The translations under genes and the position numbers were made by a program. Shown one piece after another: positions 1 through 8,477 of a stretch of 64,000 bases of DNA (position 1 is its first letter; each line of letters starts with the position of its first letter). The DNA is taken from contig NZ_CP059209.1 in NCBI RefSeq assembly GCF_014252075.1, forward strand, positions 482,818-546,817, in the 5' to 3' direction. Source of the DNA: Blattabacterium cuenoti (GTDB lineage Bacteria; Bacteroidota; Bacteroidia; Flavobacteriales; Blattabacteriaceae). Under the pieces are notes generated by a model, which saw only the letters and a program-made list of their open reading frames with translations, was not told where the DNA came from and searched no databases.

Positions 1-567
1 TGCAGCAGGAGAATAAGGTTGAATAGCAAGCCCTTTATAAATAAAATTTTTATAATAAAAATTTTTAATCAACCACCATACACTTTCTATATATTTTGCA
101 TCACAAGTTAAAAAAGAATCATCTAAATCTATCCAATAACCTATTATTTCTGTAAATAATAACCATTCTTTTAATGATTTATCGACAAAATTTTTGCAAA
201 TTTGATTATATTCTTTTACACTAATTTTTTTTCCTACATCATTTTTAGTAATTCCCATTTCTTTTTCAACATTCAGTTCTATAGGAAGTCCATGAGCATC
301 CCAGCCTGCTTTTTTAAATACTTTTTTCCCTTTTAAAGTATGATATCTGCAAAAAATATCCTTTATAGTTCTAGATAATATGTGATGTATTCCTGGTTTC
401 CCATTTAAAGAAGGAGGCCCTTCATACAAAACATATAAAAATGATTCTTTTTTATTAGAAAAATTAAAGTTATTTTGAATAATCTTATTTTTTTTCCAGT
501 ATTGAGATATTTCTATGGTTATCTTATTAAGATCCAGCTTTTTATATTCTCTAAATCTTTTTAACAT
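1..567 (-). CDS. ileS: Isoleucyl-tRNA synthetase, N-terminal part (runs off left edge)
   Basis: Class I aminoacyl-tRNA synthetase that charges tRNA-Ile in the cytoplasm. Only the first 189 codons are in the window, starting from the ATG at 565-567. Residues 49-62 carry the signature EGPPSLNGKPGIHH, which holds the HIGH-type ATP-binding motif in the form used by IleRS of this phylum, followed by the GWDAHGLPIE block near residue 90. The frame stays open to base 1. The editing domain and KMSKS loop lie outside the window, so neither can be judged. It is divergent from mutS with a 63-base gap. The family call is firm because the catalytic N-terminus is very characteristic. Confidence 0.95.
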   Translation of the reverse strand, partial: MLKRFREYKKLDLNKITIEISQYWKKNKIIQNNFNFSNKKESFLYVLYEGPPSLNGKPGIHHILSRTIKDIFCRYHTLKGKKVFKKAGWDAHGLPIELNVEKEMGITKNDVGKKISVKEYNQICKNFVDKSLKEWLLFTEIIGYWIDLDDSFLTCDAKYIESVWWLIKNFYYKNFIYKGLAIQPYSPAA

Positions 568-630
568 AAGGGGTTTATTGTAATAATAAATTAAAAATCT
601 TCTATTTTACTCTAAATAAATACATTTTGT

Positions 631-3204
631 ATGAATAAAAATAAAAACGATAACTTTTATTGTGAAAAAAAAGAAGAAACACCATTAATCAAGCAATATA
701 ATGATATAAAAAATAAATATCCAAATACAATTTTATTATTTCAAGTTGGAGACTTTTATGAAATTTTTGGAAAAGATGCTGTTAAATGTTCTAAAATATT
801 AAATATTATTTTAACGAAGCGATCTTCTATTCATCTAGCAGGGTTTCCTTATCATTCATTAAATACTTATTTACCAAAATTAATACGTTCAGGATTACGC
901 GTAGCAATTTGTGATCAATTAGAAGAACCAAAAAAAGGAAAAAATATAGTTAAAAGAGGAGTTACTGAACTTGTAACTCCGGGTATAGCTATAAATGAAA
1001 ATATTCTAAAAACAAAATCGAATAATTTTTTAGCTTCTATTCACGTGGGGATAAACAACTTAGGATTAAGCTTTTTAGATATTTCTACAGGAGAATTTTT
1101 TATAACGGAAGATAAAAAAAATAATGTATTACAATATTTAAAACTTTTTAACCCCAGCGAAATTCTTTTTCAAAGAAAAGAAAAGAAATTTTTTGAACAA
1201 TTATTAAAAAATAAGTATTATACTTTTTTAATGGAAGATTGGATATTTGATTATAGATTCGCATATGAAAAATTAATATCCCATTTTAAAACCAATTCTC
1301 TAAAAGGGTTTGGAATTGATGATTTAAAATTGGGCATTGTTTCTTCTGGAGTAATATTGTCTTATTTACATAATACACAACATTTTAAAATTAAACATAT
1401 TTCTAACATACGAAGGATAAAAAAAGAAGAACATATGTGGATTGACGACTTTACTTTTCAAAATTTAGAAATATTTCATTCTTTGAACAAAGAAGGAGTC
1501 CCTTTAATTAACGTTCTTGACCATACAATCACACCCATGGGAGGAAGATTATTGAAAAATTGGATTATTTTCCCTTTAATAAATGTATTTCATATAAAAA
1601 AACGTCATAAAATAGTTCAAGAATTATATTCCAATAATTCTATCCGAAATTTTATAAAAAAAAAACTTAAAGAGATTCATGATATCGAAAGAATGATTTC
1701 TAAAATGGTTATTGGGAAAGTCTCTCCTCGTGAGATATATGCACTTCATAAATCTTTGATTTCTATCTCTAAAATAAAAAAAAATTTTTTATCTCAGAAA
1801 TCAAAAGTCCTTGTAGATCTTGCAAATTCTTTTCAAGAATGCAATATTATATCTGAAAAAATCGTTAATACCATACAGAAAAATCCTCCACATCAAATTG
1901 AAAAAGGAAAAGAAAATGTAATCATTAAAGGGTTTTCTAAAGAATTAGATGAAATTCGTCTTCTATATTTTTCGCAAAAAGAATATTTGGAAAAACTTTG
2001 CAAAACAGAACAATTAAATACAGGAATCAATAATTTAAAAATTGGATACAATAATATTTTTGGATATTTTTTTGAAGTGAAAACTTCAAAAAAATATAAG
2101 GTTCCATCTCACTGGACTCAAAAACAAACGTTAGCTAATTCTGTTAGATATATAACCGAAGAATTAAAAAATTATGAATTAAAAATTTTGAATGCTGAAC
2201 AAAAAATATTCTCTTTAGAAAAAGAAATATTCAATAACTTAATTGATCAAATTCTAGAAAAAATAAAACATCTGCAAAAAAATGCAAAAGCAATTGCAGA
2301 ATTAGATGTTTTATGCTCTTTTTCTAACCTAGCATTAGAAAACAATTATATCAAACCAAAAATTAATCACTCTTTAAAAATAGACATTAAAAAAGGAAGA
2401 CATCCAGTAATTGAAAAACAGTTTATCTCAAAAATATCTTACATTCCAAATGATATTATTTTAAATAAGTTAGATCAACAAATTATGATCATAACAGGGC
2501 CAAATATGTCCGGTAAATCTGCTATTTTACGTCAAACAGCTATTATCATACTAATGGCTCATATTGGAAGTTTTATTCCAGCTGAATATGCAGAAATAGG
2601 ATTAATAGATAAAATATTTAGCCGAGTAGGAGCTTCCGATAATATTTCTTTGGGAGAATCCACTTTTATGGTAGAAATGAACGAAACAGCAAGTATACTC
2701 AATAATATTTCTAAAAGAAGTTTTCTTATATTAGATGAAATAGGAAGAGGAACAAGCACTTATGATGGAATTTCAATAGCGAAATCTATTGTTGAATTTT
2801 TACACGAAAATAGTTTCCGACCTCTAACTTTATTTGCTACACATTATCATGAGTTAAATGAAATGAGTTCTCTTTTTAAAAGAATAAAAAATTATCATGT
2901 TTCCGTTAAGAAAATTGATGAGAACATTATTTTTATGCGGAAATTGATGGTTGGAGGAAGTGAGCATAGTTTTGGAATTCACGTGGCAAAGATATCTGGA
3001 ATGCCCATAAAAATCGTTGATAGAGCAAAAAAAATATTAAAAACATTAAGAAACGAAAATAATAAAAAAATAAACAAAAAAAAAGCTTTCTTTTTATTAA
3101 AAAAAATTCTTTTTTCCTTAAAAGAAATAGATCACATAAATTCTCTTTCTCTTGAAGATGCATATGTCAAAATGAATGAAATTAAAAATTTATTAGATCA
3201 TTAA
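631..3204 (+). CDS. mutS: DNA mismatch repair protein MutS
   Basis: Recognises mismatches and small indel loops and starts mismatch repair. The protein has 857 residues, full length for the family. The mismatch-wedge Phe and Glu lie at residues 42 and 44 (GDFYEIFG), the Walker A motif GPNMSGKS at 623-630 with Lys629, and the Walker B ILDEIGRG around 700-707. The ATG at 631 gives a normal N-terminus. An in-frame A10 tract at 1656-1665 encodes part of a Lys-Lys-Lys run, a slippage-prone site inside the gene that itself corrects slippage. The protein ends in the usual short C-terminal extension. No mutL is seen in this window. Two tRNA genes follow downstream. Confidence 0.97.
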   Translation: MNKNKNDNFYCEKKEETPLIKQYNDIKNKYPNTILLFQVGDFYEIFGKDAVKCSKILNIILTKRSSIHLAGFPYHSLNTYLPKLIRSGLRVAICDQLEEPKKGKNIVKRGVTELVTPGIAINENILKTKSNNFLASIHVGINNLGLSFLDISTGEFFITEDKKNNVLQYLKLFNPSEILFQRKEKKFFEQLLKNKYYTFLMEDWIFDYRFAYEKLISHFKTNSLKGFGIDDLKLGIVSSGVILSYLHNTQHFKIKHISNIRRIKKEEHMWIDDFTFQNLEIFHSLNKEGVPLINVLDHTITPMGGRLLKNWIIFPLINVFHIKKRHKIVQELYSNNSIRNFIKKKLKEIHDIERMISKMVIGKVSPREIYALHKSLISISKIKKNFLSQKSKVLVDLANSFQECNIISEKIVNTIQKNPPHQIEKGKENVIIKGFSKELDEIRLLYFSQKEYLEKLCKTEQLNTGINNLKIGYNNIFGYFFEVKTSKKYKVPSHWTQKQTLANSVRYITEELKNYELKILNAEQKIFSLEKEIFNNLIDQILEKIKHLQKNAKAIAELDVLCSFSNLALENNYIKPKINHSLKIDIKKGRHPVIEKQFISKISYIPNDIILNKLDQQIMIITGPNMSGKSAILRQTAIIILMAHIGSFIPAEYAEIGLIDKIFSRVGASDNISLGESTFMVEMNETASILNNISKRSFLILDEIGRGTSTYDGISIAKSIVEFLHENSFRPLTLFATHYHELNEMSSLFKRIKNYHVSVKKIDENIIFMRKLMVGGSEHSFGIHVAKISGMPIKIVDRAKKILKTLRNENNKKINKKKAFFLLKKILFSLKEIDHINSLSLEDAYVKMNEIKNLLDH

Positions 3205-3254
3205 AATAATTTGTTCTATGTAAAAAACTATTTTTAAATTAGTTTATACAATTG

Positions 3255-3327
<73 letters not shown>

Positions 3328-3336
3328 TTCAAAAAA

Positions 3337-3421
3337 ATCCGGGTGGTGGAATTGGTAGACACACAGGACTTAAAATCCTGTGATCATTGCGATCGTACGG
3401 GTTCAAATCCCGTCCCGGGTA
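3337..3421 (+). tRNA. tRNA-Leu (UAA anticodon)
   Basis: An 85-base class II tRNA. The acceptor ATCCGGG pairs with CCCGGGT (including one T-G pair), with discriminator A at 3421. The anticodon stem CAGGA/TCCTG holds loop CTTAAAA with anticodon TAA. A short variable arm (TGATC, ATTGC, GATCG region) precedes the T-arm ACGGG/CCCGT. CCA is not encoded. The last 19 bases overlap the 3' end of guaB on the opposite strand, so the T-arm and acceptor strand also serve, in antisense, as the final guaB codons. Confidence 0.97.
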
Positions 3422-4878
3422 TTTAGATAATAATTTGGAGTTTCTTTTGTAATTCTGACACTGTGTGGATGGTTTTCTTTTAACCCTGAATTAGTTATTC
3501 GTACAAATTTTCCTGTTTTCATTAACTCTGTAATGGATGAAACTCCACAATATCCCATACCAGAACGCAATCCTCCACAAATTTGATAAATAGTATCTTT
3601 CATTTTCCCTTTGTAAGGAACTATAGCTTCTATTCCTTCTGGAACAGATTTTTCACTAAATTGAAAATAACGATCTTTACTTCCTCTTTTCATAGCAATT
3701 AAAGACCCCATTCCAACATAAGTTTTAAATTTTCTTCCTTGAAAAATAACTTCCTCTCCAGGAGCTTCATCTGTCCCTGCAAATAAACTTCCAATCATCA
3801 CAGAACTAGCCCCTGCAGCAATAGCTTTTACTACGTCTCCTGAATATCTAATCCCTCCATCAGAAATCACATTAACATTTCTTCTCTTTGCGTATTCATA
3901 CACATCATTAATGGCTGTTATTTGAGGCATTCCTACTCCAGCTATTACTCTTGTTGTACAAATAGAACCAGATCCTATTCCTACTTTTAAAACAGTAGAA
4001 CCAGCATCTATTAAACATTTAGCACCTTCTTTTGTTACTACATTACCTGCTAGTAATGGAATTCTTGGAAAAAAAGAACGAATTGATTTAATAACTTGTA
4101 ATATCCTAGAAGAATGACCATGAGCTGAATCTATAGTGATGAGATCTGCTCCTACTTTAACTAAAGATTCTACTCTATCTAAAGTTTGTTTATCTATCCC
4201 CACTGCCGCTCCTACACGAAGACGGCCTCTAGAATCTTTGCAAGCATTAGGGTACTCAATTAAATTATCTATATCTCTAATTGTGATTAACCCTACCAAT
4301 TTATTATTATCATCTACAATAGGCAATTTTTCTATTCTCTCTCTCAATAAAATATTTTTTGCTTTTTCCAGAGTAATATTCTTTTTAGAAGTAATCAAAT
4401 TTTCTCTTGTCATTACTTCTTCTACTAAAGAATCCAAATTTGTTCGATATTTGATATCTCTTCTCGTAATAATTCCTACTAATGAATGATCTTTTTCGAT
4501 AACAGGAAGTCCAGATATTTGATATCTTTTCATAAGATATTGAGCATGTTTCAGTGTAGAATTTCTGGAAAGAGTGATAGGATCATCTATCATTCCACTT
4601 TCACTTCTTTTTACCCTGTAAACTTCTTCTGATTGATTTTTTATACTCATATTTTTATGAATGATTCCTATTCCTCCTTCTCTAGCTATAGATATAGCTA
4701 AAGAAAATTCAGTTACAGTATCCATGGCTGCACTCAATATGGGAATGTTTAGAGAGATATCAGGAGTCAGATAAGTTTTAAGAGAGACTTCTGATGGAAG
4801 AATTGAAGAAAAGGAAGGAACAAGCAAAACATCATCGAAAGTTAGAGCCTCTTTTAAAATCTTTTTGTTTAAGGACAT
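3403..4878 (-). CDS. guaB: Inosine-5'-monophosphate dehydrogenase
   Basis: Oxidises IMP to XMP with NAD+, the committed step to GMP. The protein has 491 residues. The N-terminus shows [10 protein letters not shown], two CBS motifs lie between about residues 95 and 200 ([20 protein letters not shown]), and the catalytic loop is GSGSICTTR with Cys307. The GGIRYSGD and GMGS phosphate-binding segments follow. Flavobacterial GuaB usually ends soon after the KExPNY motif. Here about ten extra residues ([10 protein letters not shown]) are read, and the last ones, including the TGA stop at 3403-3405, come from sequence antisense to tRNA-Leu. This suggests the original stop was lost and the next one lies in the tRNA gene. 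Confidence 0.97.
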   Translation of the reverse strand: MSLNKKILKEALTFDDVLLVPSFSSILPSEVSLKTYLTPDISLNIPILSAAMDTVTEFSLAISIAREGGIGIIHKNMSIKNQSEEVYRVKRSESGMIDDPITLSRNSTLKHAQYLMKRYQISGLPVIEKDHSLVGIITRRDIKYRTNLDSLVEEVMTRENLITSKKNITLEKAKNILLRERIEKLPIVDDNNKLVGLITIRDIDNLIEYPNACKDSRGRLRVGAAVGIDKQTLDRVESLVKVGADLITIDSAHGHSSRILQVIKSIRSFFPRIPLLAGNVVTKEGAKCLIDAGSTVLKVGIGSGSICTTRVIAGVGMPQITAINDVYEYAKRRNVNVISDGGIRYSGDVVKAIAAGASSVMIGSLFAGTDEAPGEEVIFQGRKFKTYVGMGSLIAMKRGSKDRYFQFSEKSVPEGIEAIVPYKGKMKDTIYQICGGLRSGMGYCGVSSITELMKTGKFVRITNSGLKENHPHSVRITKETPNYYLNTRDGI

Positions 4879-4970
4879 AATTTTTTATTTGTTTATAAAA
4901 ATATATAATTTTGTTTAGTTCAATAAAAAAACGTAATTTTATAATGTTCTTATTTTCAAACTTGAAAAGT

Positions 4971-4990
4971 TGGTTCTATTTGGTTCTATT
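4971..4990. repeat. Perfect tandem repeat, 2 x 10 bp
   Basis: The unit TGGTTCTATT occurs twice back to back in the 205-base gap between guaB and the lipoprotein gene. It has no obvious function and could be replication slippage. Confidence 0.7.
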
Positions 4991-5018
4991 TTGAGTAAAA
5001 AATACAAATGATGATATA

Positions 5019-5049
5019 TTTTTTCATTCCAAATTTTTATATAAATTTG
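5019..5049 (+). promoter_or_regulatory. Possible Bacteroidota-type promoter for the lipoprotein gene
   Basis: The bases TAAATTTG at 5042-5049 match the phylum's -7 consensus TAnnTTTG exactly. A TTTT at 5019-5022 lies 19 bases upstream where TTTG is expected. The ATG of the small lipoprotein gene follows 35 bases later. In such AT-rich DNA the match could be chance. Confidence 0.3.
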
Positions 5050-5083
5050 CCCAGAATATGTAATAATTGAAATACTATTGATT

Positions 5084-5362
5084 ATGATGAAAAAATTAAG
5101 AATTACTGTTACTACGATCCTATTGGCAATATTTTTGTTTACTATCAGTTGTAATAACAAAAATAAAAATGAAAATCCCTCTACTACAACAGAAGAGGAA
5201 AAAACAGCTAATAATAATGAAAGTCAAACAGATTCCAGTAATACAAACACCCCTCCTGCAACTTCTAGTGAGGAATCCTCAAAAAATAATAATGAGGAAA
5301 ACGGACATACATCTGAAAAAGAAAAAGTAACTACTGAAGAAAACGGAAAAAATAATAAATAA
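5084..5362 (+). CDS. Small putative lipoprotein with low-complexity tail
   Basis: I do not recognise a family. The ORF encodes about 92 residues from ATG 5084 (ATG 5087 is equally possible; a TTG at 5078 is less likely). Residues 1-22 look like a lipoprotein signal peptide: MMKKLR, a hydrophobic core, then FTISC, with Cys as the likely lipidated residue. The rest is an almost purely hydrophilic tail rich in Asn, Ser, Thr, Glu and Lys, with no predicted fold visible by eye. The gene stands alone between guaB and the convergent rplS, with a candidate promoter upstream and a strong terminator downstream, so it looks like a real transcription unit. It would be exposed at a membrane surface. The function is unknown. 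Confidence 0.6.
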   Translation: MMKKLRITVTTILLAIFLFTISCNNKNKNENPSTTTEEEKTANNNESQTDSSNTNTPPATSSEESSKNNNEENGHTSEKEKVTTEENGKNNK

Positions 5363-5381
5363 TTAGGATTGATTTTAAAAA

Positions 5382-5425
5382 AAAAGCAAAAAAGAGAGAC
5401 TTATTGTGCGCTCTTTTTTGCTTTT
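5382..5425. terminator. Bidirectional rho-independent terminator
   Basis: Perfect 15-bp inverted repeat: arms at 5382-5396 (AAAAGCAAAAAAGAG) and 5411-5425, with a 14-base loop. The A-rich left arm and T-rich right arm provide a T-tract in either direction. It sits between the convergent lipoprotein gene (stop at 5362) and rplS (stop at 5436), exactly where a shared terminator is expected. Confidence 0.85.
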
Positions 5426-5435
5426 CATTTTTCAG

Positions 5436-5780
5436 TTAGCTTTTAACTCTTGCTTTCTTTCCCTTAAGAAATCTAAAATAATAAATTTTAGATCTACGAA
5501 CTTTTCCTTTTTTGTTAACTTCTATTTTTTGTATGTTTGGTTGATTGAAAATAAATATACGTTCTATTCCTATCCCAATACTTATTTTTCGAATAGTAAA
5601 TGTTTTAGTTAATCCTTTTCCCTGTTTTTTTATAACTACTCCTTTAAAAGATTGTATTCTTTTTTTTTCTCCTTCTTTAATTTCAAAAAAAACAGTAATT
5701 GTATCTCCGGAATTAAATAACGGAAATTTATTTTTAGAAATAAATTTATTTTCTGTGTATCTAATAAGATATTGTAACAT
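5436..5780 (-). CDS. rplS: 50S ribosomal protein L19
   Basis: Ribosomal protein at the 30S-50S interface. The 114-residue length is normal for the family. Family segments are visible: FNSGDTITVFFEIKEG near residues 22-38, the IQSFKGVVIKKQGKG region, and GIGIERIFIFNQP; the C-terminus is basic (KVRRSKIYYFRFLKGKKAR). The start is the ATG at 5778-5780. The gene is the last of a long minus-strand run, 6 bases after glmM, and is followed by the shared terminator. Confidence 0.96.
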   Translation of the reverse strand: MLQYLIRYTENKFISKNKFPLFNSGDTITVFFEIKEGEKKRIQSFKGVVIKKQGKGLTKTFTIRKISIGIGIERIFIFNQPNIQKIEVNKKGKVRRSKIYYFRFLKGKKARVKS

Positions 5781-5786
5781 AAATTT

Positions 5787-7175
5787 TTATAATTTTTTTA
5801 CTTCAAACACAATTTCTTTTGCTAAGAAATCAGCTCTTGTTTTTGAAAAACTTTCTGTATGTATTCTAATAATATTTTCAGTATTAGATTCTCTTATATG
5901 TATCCATTCATTATTTAATAAATCAATTTTAATTCCATCACTCAAATTCATTTTTTTTCCTTTATACTTTTTCTTTATTCTTTTTAGTAGCATTTTAATT
6001 TTTTCATGAGAAGAAAGTTGTATTTTCTTTTTCGACATAAAAAAATTAGAATATTTTTTCTTCAATTTAGATAATGAAATATTATAGAGTTTAGCTATTT
6101 GAGTTAAAAACAAAGCAATTCCTACTAATGCATCCCTCCCATAACGTAATTCAGGATAAACAATTCCTCCATTTCCTTCTCCTCCAATTACAGCATGAAC
6201 TTCTTTCATTTTTTTGATAACATGAACTTCTCCTACAGAAGTAGAATGATAAGGAACTCCTTTTTTTATAGCAAGATCTTTTAATGCATGAGAAGAAGAG
6301 AATGTAGAAACAACAGGACCCAATTTATTTTCCAATACATAATCAGCTATGGATACTAAAGTATATTCTTCTCCAAAAAAATCTCCATTTTCACAAATAA
6401 ATACCACACGATCAACATCTGGATCCACAGAAATCCCCAAATTTGCTTTGATTTCCGGAACTTTATTGCATATTTCTTTTAAATTTTTTTTAATAGGTTC
6501 AGGATTGTGAACAAAATCACCGTGAGGATCGCAATGCATCTCAATGACATGAACTCCCAAATGTTTTAAAAGAATAGGAACTGCTATTCCTCCTGATGAG
6601 TTAATTCCATCTATTACAATTTTTAATCTTGCTTTTTGAATAATATTTCTATCTATAATAGGTAATGAAAGAATTTTTTCTATATGTTTTTGAATATAAT
6701 CCTTTCTATGAAAAAGATTTCCTAATTTTTTATAAGAGGAAAATCTAAAATTTTCTTTTTCTGTTATATAAAATAATTTTTGAAAATCCTCTTCAGATAA
6801 AAACTCTCCACAAGAATTAAACATTTTTAATCCATTCCAATTTTTAGGATTATGGCTAGCCGTTAACATGACTCCTCCATCAGCTTTCTCATTCATAACG
6901 GCTATTCCAACAGTAGGAGTTGTAGATAAACCAATATTTATAACATCTACTCCAAGACTTCTAAAAGTAATTATTAAAAACTCTTGGAATAAAACAGAAG
7001 TAACTCTACCATCTCTACCAAAGATTATGACATATTTTTTTTTTCTTTTATATTTCCTTTTCATCCAGGAAACATATCCTGCAGAAAATTTAATTATATC
7101 TATAGGAGAAAAACCTTCTCCTGCTTTTCCTCCCAATGTTCCCCTTATTCCTGATGAAGATTTTACAAGTGTCAA
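5787..7175 (-). CDS. glmM: Phosphoglucosamine mutase / phosphohexomutase
   Basis: Converts glucosamine-6-phosphate to glucosamine-1-phosphate on the way to UDP-GlcNAc. The 462-residue protein has the four-domain alpha-D-phosphohexomutase plan: phosphoserine loop TASHNP with Ser107, metal loop DPDVDR at 251-256, sugar-binding GEGNGG near 334, and C-terminal phosphate loop RESNTENIIRIH. The N-terminus MTLVKSSSGIRGT matches Bacteroidota GlmM only if the TTG at 7173-7175 is the start, so I accept a TTG start codon. An in-frame A10 tract (T10 on the plus strand near 7035-7044) encodes Lys residues. Phosphomannomutase activity cannot be excluded, but the GlmU-like gene in this window supports the GlcNAc role. 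Confidence 0.88.
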   Translation of the reverse strand: MTLVKSSSGIRGTLGGKAGEGFSPIDIIKFSAGYVSWMKRKYKRKKKYVIIFGRDGRVTSVLFQEFLIITFRSLGVDVINIGLSTTPTVGIAVMNEKADGGVMLTASHNPKNWNGLKMFNSCGEFLSEEDFQKLFYITEKENFRFSSYKKLGNLFHRKDYIQKHIEKILSLPIIDRNIIQKARLKIVIDGINSSGGIAVPILLKHLGVHVIEMHCDPHGDFVHNPEPIKKNLKEICNKVPEIKANLGISVDPDVDRVVFICENGDFFGEEYTLVSIADYVLENKLGPVVSTFSSSHALKDLAIKKGVPYHSTSVGEVHVIKKMKEVHAVIGGEGNGGIVYPELRYGRDALVGIALFLTQIAKLYNISLSKLKKKYSNFFMSKKKIQLSSHEKIKMLLKRIKKKYKGKKMNLSDGIKIDLLNNEWIHIRESNTENIIRIHTESFSKTRADFLAKEIVFEVKKL

Positions 7176-7231
7176 GAACTAATTGAATTTTTTTTTATCA
7201 TAAACAAAAATACAAAATTAAATTTTGAGAT

Positions 7232-8470
7232 TTATTCAAATTCTACTACTTTAATAACAGGAATTTTATTAATAATAAATAAAGTAGGAAAAAATATTGT
7301 CAAAAAACAAATAAAAGTAATAGATAAATTTATAATGAAAATATGGCTTATATTAATACAAATTGGGACAAAATCCACAAAATATTGTATTTTGTCTAGT
7401 AATACTAAATGAAATTTTTTTTGAAGAATCAATAAGGTTATCCCTATAGTATTTCCTATGATTAATGATGGAATAAATGTTTGCAGAACATAAAACAAAA
7501 ATATTTTTTGTATAACCTTATTTTGAGCCCCCAAAGTTTTTAAAATACCTATAGTTCTGATTCTTTCCAAAAGAAGGATTAGAATAAATACAATCATATT
7601 TATGACTAATGATATAAAAATAATAAAACTAATAACAAGTATATTTTTATCAAATACATTTATCCATTCTGTAATATCACGATTCTTTTTATCATAGATA
7701 GTTTTAACTAAAAAATTACTAGGTATTTTTTTAAAAATTTTTTTCTTAATATTTTCTTTTTTGTAAAGAAAAGAAGATAAAAAAATTTCAAATTTCTCTG
7801 AAAAATCTTTTTTCCATCCATAAATATTTTGAATAGATTTTATATTTCCAATAACGTATAGATCATCAAATTCTGGAATTCCTGTTTCGTATAAACCAGA
7901 AACTATAAATTTTTTGGATACAAAAGAAGGAACCCCATTTTCTTTAAAAAAAAGGAAATCTATTTTCACATTTGATCCAATATTTAATCCTAATGATAAG
8001 GATATTTTTTTGGATAAAATAATGTTTTTATTGCAATCGTAATTTTTTTTTTTGTCAAAAAAATTTCCCTCGACTAAAAAATATTTAAAAAAAATAGGAT
8101 TATAATCTTCATATAATCCTTTATATATATACCTTTCTGTTTTCTTATTTGTTCCAATAATTATGTTTTTTTCAAAAATTTTATAAACTTTTTCCACATA
8201 ATTCAAGTTAATATATTTTTTTTTAAAAAAAAATATATTTTCATCATGAAAATCTGAATTTTTCTTTTCTAAGAAAACTTGTCCTCTAATATTTAACAAT
8301 TTATCTTTTACAATATTTTTGAATCCAAATCCTATAGAAAAAGTTAAAATAGAAAGAATTAAACCGAAAGTTATTGTTGTTTGTGTTATTATAACTATTG
8401 TTCGAAAAGTTCTATTTTTACTAGAATCTTTCCAAATTGTTTTTTTAGAAAAAAACCATTCAAAATTCAA
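7232..8470 (-). CDS. FtsX/LolC-family ABC transporter permease
   Basis: Membrane subunit of the MacB/FtsX/LolCE superfamily, probably for lipoprotein release or a related envelope task. The 412 residues show one N-terminal membrane segment (about 24-50), a long periplasmic domain (about 55-270), and three C-terminal segments (about 275-300, 320-350, 375-405), the FtsX layout. The motif RIRTIGILKTLGA after the second segment is typical of the cytoplasmic coupling helix. The start is TTG at 8468-8470, right after the dnaB stop; no in-frame ATG fits the family N-terminus. An A11 tract (T11 at 8043-8053) lies in frame. No ATPase partner is in the window, so the substrate is uncertain. Confidence 0.8.
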   Translation of the reverse strand: MNFEWFFSKKTIWKDSSKNRTFRTIVIITQTTITFGLILSILTFSIGFGFKNIVKDKLLNIRGQVFLEKKNSDFHDENIFFFKKKYINLNYVEKVYKIFEKNIIIGTNKKTERYIYKGLYEDYNPIFFKYFLVEGNFFDKKKNYDCNKNIILSKKISLSLGLNIGSNVKIDFLFFKENGVPSFVSKKFIVSGLYETGIPEFDDLYVIGNIKSIQNIYGWKKDFSEKFEIFLSSFLYKKENIKKKIFKKIPSNFLVKTIYDKKNRDITEWINVFDKNILVISFIIFISLVINMIVFILILLLERIRTIGILKTLGAQNKVIQKIFLFYVLQTFIPSLIIGNTIGITLLILQKKFHLVLLDKIQYFVDFVPICINISHIFIINLSITFICFLTIFFPTLFIINKIPVIKVVEFE

Positions 8471-8477
8471 TATACTT

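Noticed and set aside
4136-4489. 117-codon plus-strand frame antisense to guaB
   Set aside because: It is a shadow of a well-conserved gene; there is no start context and no family match.
5545-6009. 154-codon plus-strand frame over rplS and glmM
   Set aside because: It runs antisense to two clearly recognisable genes; hydrophobic bias comes from their Lys-rich codons.
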